DNA of 64,000 nt, from NCBI GenBank assembly GCA_023423715.1, contig JAFAFC010000002.1:5986-69985 (forward strand), written 5' to 3'. Positions 18,371 to 27,338 of this stretch are shown in pieces (the first letter of the stretch is position 1; each line of letters opens with the position of its first letter). A model generated the notes under the pieces. The model did no database searches. It was given only the letters and a program-made list of their open reading frames with translations, and was not told where the DNA came from. This stretch comes from Bacteroidota bacterium (GTDB lineage: Bacteria; Bacteroidota; Bacteroidia; Flavobacteriales; Weeksellaceae). The translations under genes were made by a program, and so were the position numbers.

Positions 18371-20009
18371 CTTTCATAATCTTATTTAAACTTTTCAAGA
18401 TCAATAATCCTATGACGAAAGCAACCATCAGTAAACCGAAGTTTACCCAGAAGAAATTCGCTTTATTATCATAATCATACCACATACTTGCTAAGATACC
18501 AGACAATTTGTTACCAATTGAAATCGCAAGGAAGTTTCCTCCCATCATCAACGCCGTTAATCTTGGTGGTGATAATTTAGACACCAAAGAAAGCCCCATT
18601 GGTGATAGACATAGTTCTCCAATTGTAATTACACCATAAGCTGCTACAAGCCATAAAGCCGAAACTTTCATCGCGCCATTGTCTCCCGCGTAAACCGCTG
18701 CAACCATTACCAAACAAGATAATGCGGAAATAAAGATTCCTAAGATAATTTTACTCGCCGTTGTTGGTTCTTTACCACGACTTCGAAGTAAAGCGAAAAA
18801 GCCGACCACTATTGGCGTTAAAACTATTACCCAAAACGGGTTGATGGACTGAAATAACTCCGTGTTATACAAGAAAACTTTAGAATCAGGATGCGAATCC
18901 AAGGTTGCTTTTTGTTCTGGTGAAATATTTTTAAAATACACATCTTTCCCCATTTCTTTGATTCCATCACCTTTCTCGTCTTTTTGAGCACGATATTGAT
19001 CATCATAAACAGGAACTTCAGCATCTTTGTATTCTTTTGTATCAACCAAATAAATGCTTTCTAAAGGCTTTTCTGCTGCTTTTGGAACTGCACGATCAGT
19101 GTAGTAATTTGCCCAACGTGTCAAAGCCGTTCCATTTTGCTTGAAAACAGCCCAGAACATAATACCTACGGCAAAAATTGCTAATAAAGCTCCAATAGGT
19201 TTTTTATCTTCTTTGCTTGCACGCAAATACAAAGACAAATAAAATCCAATTACTGGCAAACATGCAAAGATAAAGGCATCTGTAGAATCACTTCCAAAAA
19301 TATTTCCAGGAATAATCCAGCCTAAACCACCCACAAGAATTGCAGGAAGGAAAACTTTTAATAAAATTCCACCAATACCCACGTCGCCTTCTTGTTTTGG
19401 TTTTAAAACATTGGCAGATTTTACATGTTTCAATCCGATGGTGAAAACAATTAAGCCAATATACATTCCGACTCCGGCCGTGATAAAGGCTTCACCCCAA
19501 CCGAATTTATTACGCATAAACGCCGCAATAATATTACAAATGAAGGCTCCAACGTTAATTCCCATATAGAAAATATTGTACCCCGCATCTTTATTCGCCT
19601 TGTACGGTTCTTCTGAATATAAATTGCCTAAAAGTGTTGAAATACTTGGTTTAAAAAATCCATTTCCGATGATAATTAAAGCCATAGAAAGGTAGAATGT
19701 CGCCATTTCTTGAGACAATCCCAAACCAATATAACCAGCTCCCATTAAAGCACCACCGATGTAAATTGCTTTCACATAGCCTAAAATACGGTCTGCTAAA
19801 AATCCACCCAAAAAGGGCGTTAAATATGTAAGGGCAATAAAAGTTCCGAAAATATCATCTGCACTTTTATCTGGAATGGCTAATCCGCCAGTTTCTTTAG
19901 GGTCAATCATATAGAGAACGAATATCCCGAGAATCAAATAATAACCAAACCTTTCCCACATTTCTGTGAAAAACAAATACGGTAAACCCTTAGGGTGCTT
20001 GCTTTTCAT
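18354..20009 (-). CDS. POT family proton-coupled peptide transporter (copy 3)
   Basis: 551 aa. N-terminus FFTEMWERFGYYLILGIF keeps ExxER but has YYL where the other two have FYG. PTR2 motif IGNGFFKPSISTLLG, then FYMGINVGAF and GELCLSPMGLSLVSKLSP. A soluble insert of about 85 residues (around 305-390, VDTKEYKDAEVPVYDDQYRA...) separates the two halves and is missing from copies 1 and 2. This resembles DtpT-like family members. Its different motif and insert suggest a different peptide preference; that is inference. Confidence 0.93.
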   Translation of the reverse strand: MKSKHPKGLPYLFFTEMWERFGYYLILGIFVLYMIDPKETGGLAIPDKSADDIFGTFIALTYLTPFLGGFLADRILGYVKAIYIGGALMGAGYIGLGLSQEMATFYLSMALIIIGNGFFKPSISTLLGNLYSEEPYKANKDAGYNIFYMGINVGAFICNIIAAFMRNKFGWGEAFITAGVGMYIGLIVFTIGLKHVKSANVLKPKQEGDVGIGGILLKVFLPAILVGGLGWIIPGNIFGSDSTDAFIFACLPVIGFYLSLYLRASKEDKKPIGALLAIFAVGIMFWAVFKQNGTALTRWANYYTDRAVPKAAEKPLESIYLVDTKEYKDAEVPVYDDQYRAQKDEKGDGIKEMGKDVYFKNISPEQKATLDSHPDSKVFLYNTELFQSINPFWVIVLTPIVVGFFALLRSRGKEPTTASKIILGIFISALSCLVMVAAVYAGDNGAMKVSALWLVAAYGVITIGELCLSPMGLSLVSKLSPPRLTALMMGGNFLAISIGNKLSGILASMWYDYDNKANFFWVNFGLLMVAFVIGLLILKSLNKIMKEKGVN

Positions 20010-20168
20010 TGCTGTTATTTTTCAAATTTTTCAAAAATAAGATTTTTATTTGATTGACCTAACAAACAACAGAATGTTTTCCTAGTTTTTCTTCTAAAAA
20101 TAAAAAAAATCATTCCGTTTTTAGGAATGATTGGAAGGTTTATCTATAGTTTTTACTTTTCGAGAATT

Positions 20169-20825
20169 CTACTTCTTCTTTTTTTCGAAGGCTGGTTTAT
20201 ACGCTTCATAATACTCATTAATTCGGTCGATCATTTCTTTTCTTCCTTCTTGTATTTCTGCAATATCTTTTGGTTTTATCGTACTAAGTGCTTTCACCAA
20301 CTCCCGATATTCATTTTCAACAGGTTGTTTTTTGTAACCTTTAGCATTCTTCACTAAAAAAGTGTATGGGTTTTTCTCATAAAAATCAATCGCCATTTGA
20401 ATGATTCTTTTATAATTGTCAACATCCGCTGAGAGAAACAAATAAACGGATTCATCAAGAAGATGTCCTTTTTCACCTTTTGCAAAATATCCTAAATCAC
20501 AATTGTTAAAATCCGTAGCTCTCATTTTTCCAAGGTAATTCAAAAAACCACTTTCATTATATTTCCCTTTTTCATAATACTCCTGCGCTTTTTCAAAATA
20601 AAACATAGGATGCGATTGGGTATCGAGTTTTTTAGCTTCCGCAAAAACACTTTTTGTATCAAATTCAACCGATTTTGTTTTGGCTTGAATAGAATCTGCG
20701 GCATCAACCAAGCGCTTGTAATACAGCCAGAAATCAACGTCTTTATTTCCAGTAGGCTCAGCTTGGGCTAAAAAACTTTGGCTAAAAATTAAAAAGCCAA
20801 ATACGAAAATCCATTTTTTCATCAT
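20169..20825 (-). CDS. Secreted protein of unknown function
   Basis: 218 aa. The start is placed at 20825 (or the adjacent ATG at 20822) because a TATCTTTG promoter lies at 20842-20849, inside the longer frame. Signal peptide WIFVFGFLIFSQSFLAQA. The mature part is helical and charged (FDTKSVFAEAKKL, PMFYFEKAQEYYEKGKYNE), reminiscent of TPR-like helices, and ends in a lysine tail EKKKK. I do not recognise the family. Confidence 0.7.
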   Translation of the reverse strand: MMKKWIFVFGFLIFSQSFLAQAEPTGNKDVDFWLYYKRLVDAADSIQAKTKSVEFDTKSVFAEAKKLDTQSHPMFYFEKAQEYYEKGKYNESGFLNYLGKMRATDFNNCDLGYFAKGEKGHLLDESVYLFLSADVDNYKRIIQMAIDFYEKNPYTFLVKNAKGYKKQPVENEYRELVKALSTIKPKDIAEIQEGRKEMIDRINEYYEAYKPAFEKKKK

Positions 20826-20841
20826 TCGTTGTGAATTTGAG

Positions 20842-20849
20842 CAAAGATA
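20842..20849 (-). promoter_or_regulatory. -7 box for the secreted 218-aa protein
   Basis: TATCTTTG on the minus strand, 17 bp upstream of the chosen ATG; it decides the start of that gene. Confidence 0.6.
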
Positions 20850-20863
20850 GGTTTTAAAAGAAA

Positions 20864-20892
20864 AAGCCGACTTCAAAATTTGAAATCGGCTT
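20864..20892 (-). terminator. Terminator of the DPP IV-type peptidase gene
   Basis: AAGCCGACTTCAAA / TTTGAAATCGGCTT with one wobble, then TTTTTCTTTT on the minus strand; 8 bp past the stop at 20900. Confidence 0.8.
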
Positions 20893-20899
20893 CTGTTTT

Positions 20900-23029
20900 T
20901 TATAGATTTTGAAGGATGTAATCCGTCATTTTTTTGTACAATTGTGGTCGGGTATTTCCACCGTAGATTCCGTGATCTTTGTCTGGATACGCCATAAAAT
21001 CGAATTGTTTGTTATTTTGAATCAAAGCTTCAGAAAATTCCAATGCATTTTGAAAATGCACGTTATCATCTGCTGTTCCGTGAATCATTAAGAATTTCCC
21101 TTTCAACAATTTCGCATGCGTTGTTGGTGAATTATCATCATAACCAGAAGGGTTTTCTTGCGGCGTCAACATGAAACGCTCCGTATAAACCGAATCGTAA
21201 TATCTCCAGTTGGTAACTGGCGCTACAGCTATTCCTAATTTAAATACATCAGCTCCTTTTGTCAAAGCTAAACTCGCCATATAGCCACCAAAGCTCCATC
21301 CGAAAATCCCGATTCTTGATGCATCAACATAGGATTGTTTTCCTAACCATTTTGCCGCAGCAATTTGATCTTCAATTTCGTATTTCCCAAGTTGTTTATA
21401 AGTAACTTTTTTATACTCTGTTCCTCTATTTCCTGTTCCACGTCCATCAACGCAAACTACGATATAGCCTTTCTGAACTAAATGACCAAACCAAAATCCA
21501 TTTCCTTGATCCCAAGAATTAGAAACCGACTGCGATCCTGGACCCGAATACTGATACATGAAAACCGGATATTTCTTCGTAGGATCGAAGTTTTTCGGCT
21601 TCATGATGTAGGCATTCATTTGATCACCAACTTCATTTGGAATTGTTGTAAATTCTTTAATTGGAAGGTTATCCGCTTGCAATTTTTCCAATTGCGCTTT
21701 GTTATTCCTAAGCTCGCGAAGTGATTTTCCGTTTGCATCTTTCAGCGTATACGTACTTGGCTGCGCCGCAGAAGATGAATTCTCGATGAAATAATGGAAG
21801 TTCTTTGAGAAATTAGCCGAATTGGTTCCGTCTTTTGCCGAAATCACTTCGATTTTTCCAGAGTTGATATTAACTTTAGAAATAACTTTATTGATACTTC
21901 CGTTTTGTGTTGTTTGGATGAAAGCTTCCTTCGTTTTTGGGTTGTATCCATAATAATTCAGTACTTCCCATTTCCCTTTGGTTACTTGTTTTTTCAACTT
22001 TCCACTTTCATCATACCAATACAAATGTTTGAAACCATCACGTTCAGAAGCCCAAAGGAATGAGTTATCATCCAAAAATTCCATGGTTACGTTATCCGTT
22101 TCAATCCATTTCGGATCAGTTTCCGTAAATAATTTCTTTACGGCTCCGGTTTTCGTATTTACCTTCAAAACATCCGATGCATTCTGCGTTCTCTGAGACG
22201 TAATCAAAACGATTTCATCGGCTTTTGCAGTTTGAATTACATTCGGGATATAGTAGTTTTTGAATGCACTTAAATCAATATTGGACACTTTTCCTTGATC
22301 CAAACGGAACAAATGAGCGGAAACTTTTGAGTTCTCCTCACCCGCTTTTGGATATTTGAAACGCATTTCGGTAGGATACAATTGTCCTTTGTAAAGCGGA
22401 ATGTACATTTCGCGTACATTAGACTCGTCGAAACGAACAAAAACTAACGCATCTGAATTTTTTGTCCATGCAAATTGTCGTGCATGACCAAATTCTTCTT
22501 CATAAACCCAGTCTGACAAACCATTAATGATTGAATTTTTCTTTCCATCATTCGTAATTTGCGTGATTTTACCCGAAGCTAAATCCTGATAAAACATATT
22601 ATTATCGGCAACGAAAGCGACTTTGGTTCCATCTGGAGAGAACTGAGGTTCTTGAACGTAGTTTCCGTTGTTTAGTTCAACTACTTTTCCAGATTTCAAA
22701 TCTTTAACATCAAATTTTCCTAAAAAAGAATGTCTGTAAATCGACTCCGATTTTTTTAGCAATAAAATTTTGGACTCATCATCTGAAAATTCATAACTCA
22801 TAAATTTTCCATCCACAATATTTCCTTCTTTCTGGGACGTGTTGTAGGAATATTTTGCGATACCACCACTTTCGATAACGGCGTAGTTTTCGCCATTTTT
22901 AAGCGACGCAATTCCTGCAATCCCTTGTCCTCTGTAGTATCCTGAATAGATTTTATCTAAGGTAATTTCTTGTGCAAAGAAACTTTGAGTAACTGCAAAA
23001 ATCGCAGCCGAAATAAAAAACTTTTTCAT
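20900..23029 (-). CDS. Dipeptidyl peptidase IV-like S9 serine peptidase
   Basis: 709 aa with signal peptide ending SFFAQ. N-terminal beta-propeller (PQFSPDGTKVAFVADNNMFY, WVYEEEFGHARQFAW with the Glu pair that binds the peptide N-terminus), then an alpha/beta-hydrolase. Catalytic serine Ser579 in GWSFGGYMAS, aspartate in HGTADDNVHF and histidine in DKDHGIYGG. Family members release X-Pro dipeptides in the periplasm. Its products fit the substrates of the three POT transporters nearby, though the genes are separate transcripts. Confidence 0.94.
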   Translation of the reverse strand: MKKFFISAAIFAVTQSFFAQEITLDKIYSGYYRGQGIAGIASLKNGENYAVIESGGIAKYSYNTSQKEGNIVDGKFMSYEFSDDESKILLLKKSESIYRHSFLGKFDVKDLKSGKVVELNNGNYVQEPQFSPDGTKVAFVADNNMFYQDLASGKITQITNDGKKNSIINGLSDWVYEEEFGHARQFAWTKNSDALVFVRFDESNVREMYIPLYKGQLYPTEMRFKYPKAGEENSKVSAHLFRLDQGKVSNIDLSAFKNYYIPNVIQTAKADEIVLITSQRTQNASDVLKVNTKTGAVKKLFTETDPKWIETDNVTMEFLDDNSFLWASERDGFKHLYWYDESGKLKKQVTKGKWEVLNYYGYNPKTKEAFIQTTQNGSINKVISKVNINSGKIEVISAKDGTNSANFSKNFHYFIENSSSAAQPSTYTLKDANGKSLRELRNNKAQLEKLQADNLPIKEFTTIPNEVGDQMNAYIMKPKNFDPTKKYPVFMYQYSGPGSQSVSNSWDQGNGFWFGHLVQKGYIVVCVDGRGTGNRGTEYKKVTYKQLGKYEIEDQIAAAKWLGKQSYVDASRIGIFGWSFGGYMASLALTKGADVFKLGIAVAPVTNWRYYDSVYTERFMLTPQENPSGYDDNSPTTHAKLLKGKFLMIHGTADDNVHFQNALEFSEALIQNNKQFDFMAYPDKDHGIYGGNTRPQLYKKMTDYILQNL

Positions 23030-23057
23030 ATAAAACGCTAAATGATTATGAAGTTTC

Positions 23058-23065
23058 CAAATATA
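23058..23065 (-). promoter_or_regulatory. -7 box for the DPP IV-type gene
   Basis: TATATTTG on the minus strand, 29 bp upstream of the ATG at 23029. Confidence 0.55.
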
Positions 23066-23135
23066 GTACTTTTAGTAGATATTTCTCGAAATTTGAAGTT
23101 GAATCTCTCCACAAACCTTAAACGCATTTGAAAAT

Positions 23136-23165
23136 AAAAAAGCCCGACATACATCGAGCTTTTAT
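23136..23165 (-). terminator. Terminator of the glucan phosphorylase gene
   Basis: AAAAAGCCCGA / TCGAGCTTTT with one internal mismatch, then T-rich on the minus strand; 22 bp past the stop at 23187. Confidence 0.65.
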
Positions 23166-23186
23166 ATATTTTAAAATTCTAAATTT

Positions 23187-24845
23187 CTAAGAATTGTAAA
23201 TCAATTTGTAATATTCATCGGCCATACGGTCGCTTCCGAATTGAATTTTCACATCATCCATCGCCGTTTGCGTGATTTTGCGCCATTCGGTTGGATTTTC
23301 ATAATAGGTTGGAATAATTTGATTTTCCAAAATATCATATAGTTGCTCCAAATCGTAGTTATCCTGATCGTAAACCGACATATTTTCATAATCGCAAATA
23401 GGCACGACAAATGAGTTTTCACCTGGTTTTGCAAATTCCGGAATCCATCCATCATCGGTAGAAAAATTCACAGAACCATTCATCGCTGCTGTCATACCCG
23501 AAGTTCCCGAAGCTTCTCTTGGAACACGTGGATTGTTCAACCAAACGTCAGAACCTTGCTTCAACGATTTACTTAAAGCCAATTCGTAACCTGTAAGCAC
23601 CGCCATATTGTTTTGAACTTTACTTTCTTCTACCAAAGAATTAAACACCGAAATCGCAGAATAATCCATTGGATACGGCTTTCCTGCCCAAATAATCTGA
23701 ACTGGATATTTCGGATTGTTCAATAATCTTGTGAAACGCTCTTTATCTTTCAACAATAAATCGGCTCTTTTGTATCCAGCAAAACGTCTTGCCCAAACAA
23801 TCGTTAAAACCTCAGGATTGAAGAGTTTTCCGCATTGATCCGCAACGATTTTAAACAATCTTTTCTTCAAATGTTTTTTACGGTAATCAAATACTTCTGT
23901 ATCGTCTTCATCTTTTGCAGAATACAAAGGCTTATCTGCCCAATATTTGAATTCTTGCGCATTCGTGATTGACTTAATCTCACAAATTCCGTCGTATTTT
24001 CCCCACATTTGTCGAGAAACTTTTCCGTGAAGTTGAGAAACACCATTCGCAATTCGAGCCATTTTCAAAGCACAAAGCGAGTGATTGAACATATTTTCTT
24101 GAACGCCACCGATTGCTTGAACCTCATCCATTGACAAACCTGAAAAATACGTCATATCATAACAAAGATTGACATTGTGCTTTTCGTTCCCCGCTTCTTC
24201 TGGAGTATGTGTAGTGAAAACCAATTTTTCTTTCACTTTAGCTAAATCGCCACCATACTTTTTCAATAAATAAAATGCTGCTGGTAAACCGTGCGCCTCA
24301 TTCAAATGATACACGTCACGTTGCAAACCAATTTCGTCCAACAATTTTGCACCTCCTTTTCCTAAAAGAATATATTGCGCCAATTTTGTCGCTTCATTAG
24401 CGTCATACAAGCGATGACAAATTGTTTTTGAAATATGATCGTTTTCTGGAACGTCCGTCGAAAGGAAAAACATCGGCGCCGTATGGAAAACTTCCGGATC
24501 AAGATACCAAACTTTCACCCAAACTGGTGCGCTGTGAATCTCAATTTGGAATTTGATCCCCGTATCTTGAAGATAGCTGTACATTTTTTTTGTCCAAACT
24601 GGATTCAACGTTTGATCGTGGTTTCGCGCTTGATCGTAGTAGCCAAACTTCCAAAGAATCCCGATTCCAACTAAATCTTGCTTCAAATTATATGCACTTC
24701 GCATATGCGACCCTGCCAAAAATCCCAAACCTCCTGAATATATTTTTAAAGCCTGATCTATCGCAAACTCCATTGAAAAATAAGCCACTTTCGTAGAATA
24801 TTCCGAGTTAATCGGAAAAGGCATCTGATAGTTTTTAAAATCCAT
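23187..24845 (-). CDS. glgP: Short alpha-glucan (glycogen) phosphorylase family protein, PLP lysine replaced
   Basis: 552 aa from the ATG at 24845; a TACATTTG box at 24874-24881 lies inside the longer frame. GT35-type, short bacterial subfamily: VAYFSMEFAIDQAL and YSGGLGFLAGSHMRSA near the N-terminus, HLNEAHGLPAAFYLL, VWARRFAGYKRADLLL, IIWAGKPYPMD and NNPRVPREASGTSGM. In phosphorylases the residue after GTGNM/GTSGM is the lysine that holds pyridoxal phosphate; here it is Thr452 (codon ACA, 23490-23492). Without it normal phosphorolysis is doubtful, so the true reaction may differ. Confidence 0.85.
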   Translation of the reverse strand: MDFKNYQMPFPINSEYSTKVAYFSMEFAIDQALKIYSGGLGFLAGSHMRSAYNLKQDLVGIGILWKFGYYDQARNHDQTLNPVWTKKMYSYLQDTGIKFQIEIHSAPVWVKVWYLDPEVFHTAPMFFLSTDVPENDHISKTICHRLYDANEATKLAQYILLGKGGAKLLDEIGLQRDVYHLNEAHGLPAAFYLLKKYGGDLAKVKEKLVFTTHTPEEAGNEKHNVNLCYDMTYFSGLSMDEVQAIGGVQENMFNHSLCALKMARIANGVSQLHGKVSRQMWGKYDGICEIKSITNAQEFKYWADKPLYSAKDEDDTEVFDYRKKHLKKRLFKIVADQCGKLFNPEVLTIVWARRFAGYKRADLLLKDKERFTRLLNNPKYPVQIIWAGKPYPMDYSAISVFNSLVEESKVQNNMAVLTGYELALSKSLKQGSDVWLNNPRVPREASGTSGMTAAMNGSVNFSTDDGWIPEFAKPGENSFVVPICDYENMSVYDQDNYDLEQLYDILENQIIPTYYENPTEWRKITQTAMDDVKIQFGSDRMADEYYKLIYNS

Positions 24846-24873
24846 ACTTCCTGATATTAAAATTATAATAGTA

Positions 24874-24881
24874 CAAATGTA
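24874..24881 (-). promoter_or_regulatory. -7 box for the glucan phosphorylase gene
   Basis: TACATTTG on the minus strand, 29 bp upstream of the ATG at 24845. Confidence 0.55.
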
Positions 24882-25076
24882 GCATTTTATCTGCACTACG
24901 TAAGTGTCTCAAATACTGAAAAATATCAATATTTAAAGCGTTTTCGAGCTTTATGCAAGACATAGAATTTTCGTTTCGTTTATGAACTTTTTGTTAAAAA
25001 AGAGCAATTCGTATTTCACTATCAAAATAAGTTGTACATTTAGTAGGTAATTATTTGAATATCAAAATATTCTATA

Positions 25077-25874
25077 ATGAAAAAAACATTTTCTGATGAA
25101 GATTTAGTGAAAAACCTTTCACTTTATTATCTAAACCAGCATCTCAAAAAGAAGCCGATAGGGCGTTATCACGACCAAATTGATCAATCGGCCCTCCACG
25201 AACGAGAAAAGTATAAAAAGAAATCTGAAATCTTGCTTCTCAATGCTTTCATGCACCATTTCCCACAAATACATTTTGAGAATCTTACCTGTGAAAGCCC
25301 CGATTTTATCGCGACGTTTAATGGAAAAAAGCTAGGAATAGAGCTTACCGAAGTGATTAATCATTTGGAAATGAAAAAAATTGAGGGCATTTTGAATAAA
25401 TTATTCCGTCAAGCTGAAATCGAATTAGAAAAGGAAAACACCGCGAAATTTCGTGGTGTTTATTTTTTACAATTTCGTGAGAATTTAGAAGAACATGTTT
25501 TTCATAATTACGATAAACTATTGAGTGACATTTGCAAAAGCGTCCAAAAACAAAAGCCTTTTGGCTGTGTAAAAACTTTAAAAAAGTCGCACCATCGCAG
25601 AAATGTTTTCATTACACATGATTACACGCAAAATCTTTTCGACACGCTTTGTTCTGAGAAAATTCTTGAACTTATCCAAAAAAAGAATTTAAAATTTCCA
25701 TTCTATGATCAATCGGTTGACGAACATTGGTTGGTGATGGTTTCGAACATGAATTCTTTAGCTTCTCGCTATTCTATTATTCAAAACAAAGAAAATCTCA
25801 ATGCTATTCAATCACCTTTCCACAAAATTGTTCACCTTGAAAATCTGTGCGGAAACATGACGTATATAAAGTAA
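25077..25874 (+). CDS. Hypothetical protein with a possible PD-(D/E)XK nuclease motif
   Basis: 265 aa, no signal or TM. After a basic N-terminal helix (LNQHLKKKPIGRY) there is ESPDFIATFNGKKLGIELTE at about residues 79-98. PDF, then a turn, then a hydrophobic strand ending in ExT is the core pattern of the PD-(D/E)XK fold with Thr in place of the usual Lys. The C-terminal half has WLVMVSNMNS. I recognise no named family. Single gene, convergent with and one base away from the next gene. TACATTTA at 25035-25042 is a weak promoter candidate. Confidence 0.6.
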   Translation: MKKTFSDEDLVKNLSLYYLNQHLKKKPIGRYHDQIDQSALHEREKYKKKSEILLLNAFMHHFPQIHFENLTCESPDFIATFNGKKLGIELTEVINHLEMKKIEGILNKLFRQAEIELEKENTAKFRGVYFLQFRENLEEHVFHNYDKLLSDICKSVQKQKPFGCVKTLKKSHHRRNVFITHDYTQNLFDTLCSEKILELIQKKNLKFPFYDQSVDEHWLVMVSNMNSLASRYSIIQNKENLNAIQSPFHKIVHLENLCGNMTYIK

Positions 25875-25875
25875 T

Positions 25876-26676
25876 CTAACCTTTTATTAGTCCAAAAACA
25901 AAACCTCCTATAACACCAAGGACTACTACCGCGATATAAAGAACAAAAACAAGTCCATAAATAAGCATTACTCTTGCGCCAATCTCCACCCAGCCTTTAT
26001 TTGGATAAAAACCTTTGAAAAACCAAACATACAAAAATGCAGCAGCAACTAAGCCTATAAAAGAGACTATACCAATAGCTGTAAAATTGTCAGAAAAAAG
26101 ATAATAAAAAGGATATAAAATGACAATCGTCACGATTGTATAAATTGCTTGAAAAAAAGCATTCATAACTACATGTTCGTAGTAATTATTCTTCCAACTT
26201 TTAAATGCTATATAAGAAAACAATGCAAAGATAGGAATCAACAACACCATAATAAAGTTGTTATAACTTTGAAACAAATGCATTATTTCTTGATAAATAT
26301 TAAAAAAGCGATTCGTATTACCGCTTAACATACCATTTTCAACATAAGCATTACCCATATTCTGGGTAAACTTTGGCATATCAATCAATTTGAAAGACAA
26401 AAATGCAGAAAATGTTGCTAAAACAAAAGCTAATAAAATCGGTTTGTAATGCTTAGCTCTATTGCCTTCTATGTAATCTCTAGCTGTTTTCCCAGGATTG
26501 ATTATTAAACTCTTTATAGTGTATAAAAATCCTTTGTTCATATGAAGAAATGAGTATTGAAACTCATCCATAATGTACTTCCGGTCTATTCTAGCGTATT
26601 TTTTCTGACCGCAATTGCTGCAAAAATTTCCAGATAACGCTTCGCCACAGCTTTTACAGCTTGATAAATTCTCCAT
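25876..26676 (-). CDS. DUF3667 membrane protein with zinc ribbon
   Basis: 266 aa. The N-terminal zinc ribbon CKSCGEALSGNFCSNCGQ (two CxxC pairs, residues 8-25) is followed by LLINPGKTARDYIEGNRAKH-like sequence (SLIINPGKTARDYIEG) and KHYKPILLAFVL. Then about five TM helices end in GVIGGFVFGLI. This layout is DUF3667, common in Bacteroidota and of unknown function. Transcribed from a TATTTTTG box at 26706-26713. Confidence 0.9.
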   Translation of the reverse strand: MENLSSCKSCGEALSGNFCSNCGQKKYARIDRKYIMDEFQYSFLHMNKGFLYTIKSLIINPGKTARDYIEGNRAKHYKPILLAFVLATFSAFLSFKLIDMPKFTQNMGNAYVENGMLSGNTNRFFNIYQEIMHLFQSYNNFIMVLLIPIFALFSYIAFKSWKNNYYEHVVMNAFFQAIYTIVTIVILYPFYYLFSDNFTAIGIVSFIGLVAAAFLYVWFFKGFYPNKGWVEIGARVMLIYGLVFVLYIAVVVLGVIGGFVFGLIKG

Positions 26677-26705
26677 TAATACCGTTTTTGTTTTCAGATT
26701 TAGAG

Positions 26706-26713
26706 CAAAAATA
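26706..26713 (-). promoter_or_regulatory. -7 box for the DUF3667 gene
   Basis: TATTTTTG on the minus strand, 30 bp upstream of the ATG at 26676. Confidence 0.5.
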
Positions 26714-26762
26714 TCACTTTTTAGCAGAATAAAAACTAATTTTAAATATTAAATAAAGCAGT

Positions 26763-27338
26763 ATGAAAGATCTATTTATTAAGCGATTTTTATATTATAA
26801 AACGCTAGGAGATCAAACTTTTGATCAAATTTCAGAAGAAGATTTCTTTTGGCAGTATAATGAAGAAAGTAATTCGATTGCAATAATTGTAAAACATATT
26901 GCTGGGAATATGCTTTCGCGGTGGACAAACTTTTTACAAGAAGATGGTGAAAAACCGTGGCGCAATAGAGATCAAGAGTTTGAAAATACCTTTACAACCA
27001 AAGCCGAAGTCATCGAATATTGGGAAAAAGGCTGGACTTGTCTTTTGGAGGCTTTAGAACAGATCACGGAAGAGAATATCAACTATGTTATTTTTATTCG
27101 AGGGGAAAAACACACCGTTTTGGATGCGGTTTTACGCCAACTAGCTCATTATCCGTATCATGTTGGGCAACTAATTTACATTGCAAAAATGCGGAAAGAT
27201 CAGTCTTGGAAATCGCTTTCCATCCCGAGAAATCAATCGGAATCCTTCAATCAACAAATGAAGGAAAATCTGAATGACAATGCATCGCCCGTTTGTTATG
27301 CGCAAAGCAAAGACGTCCGCGACGAGTATAAATCTTAG
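26763..27338 (+). CDS. DinB-like (DUF1572) protein
   Basis: 191 aa four-helix-bundle protein. Histidines at IVKHIAGNM (about 44) and LAHYPYHVGQLIYIAKM (about 127-131) are the usual metal triad of DinB/YfiT-type proteins. WRNRDQEFENTF is typical of the DUF1572 branch. Perhaps a thiol-dependent transferase; the reaction is unknown. Its stop codon overlaps the stop of the convergent DUF1684 gene (27335-27338). Confidence 0.82.
   Translation: MKDLFIKRFLYYKTLGDQTFDQISEEDFFWQYNEESNSIAIIVKHIAGNMLSRWTNFLQEDGEKPWRNRDQEFENTFTTKAEVIEYWEKGWTCLLEALEQITEENINYVIFIRGEKHTVLDAVLRQLAHYPYHVGQLIYIAKMRKDQSWKSLSIPRNQSESFNQQMKENLNDNASPVCYAQSKDVRDEYKS

Noticed and set aside
20540..20737. ORF at 20540-20737 (minus) and similar shadows in POT, DPP IV and nuo genes
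   Set aside because: They overlap strong genes in other frames and show no known motif.
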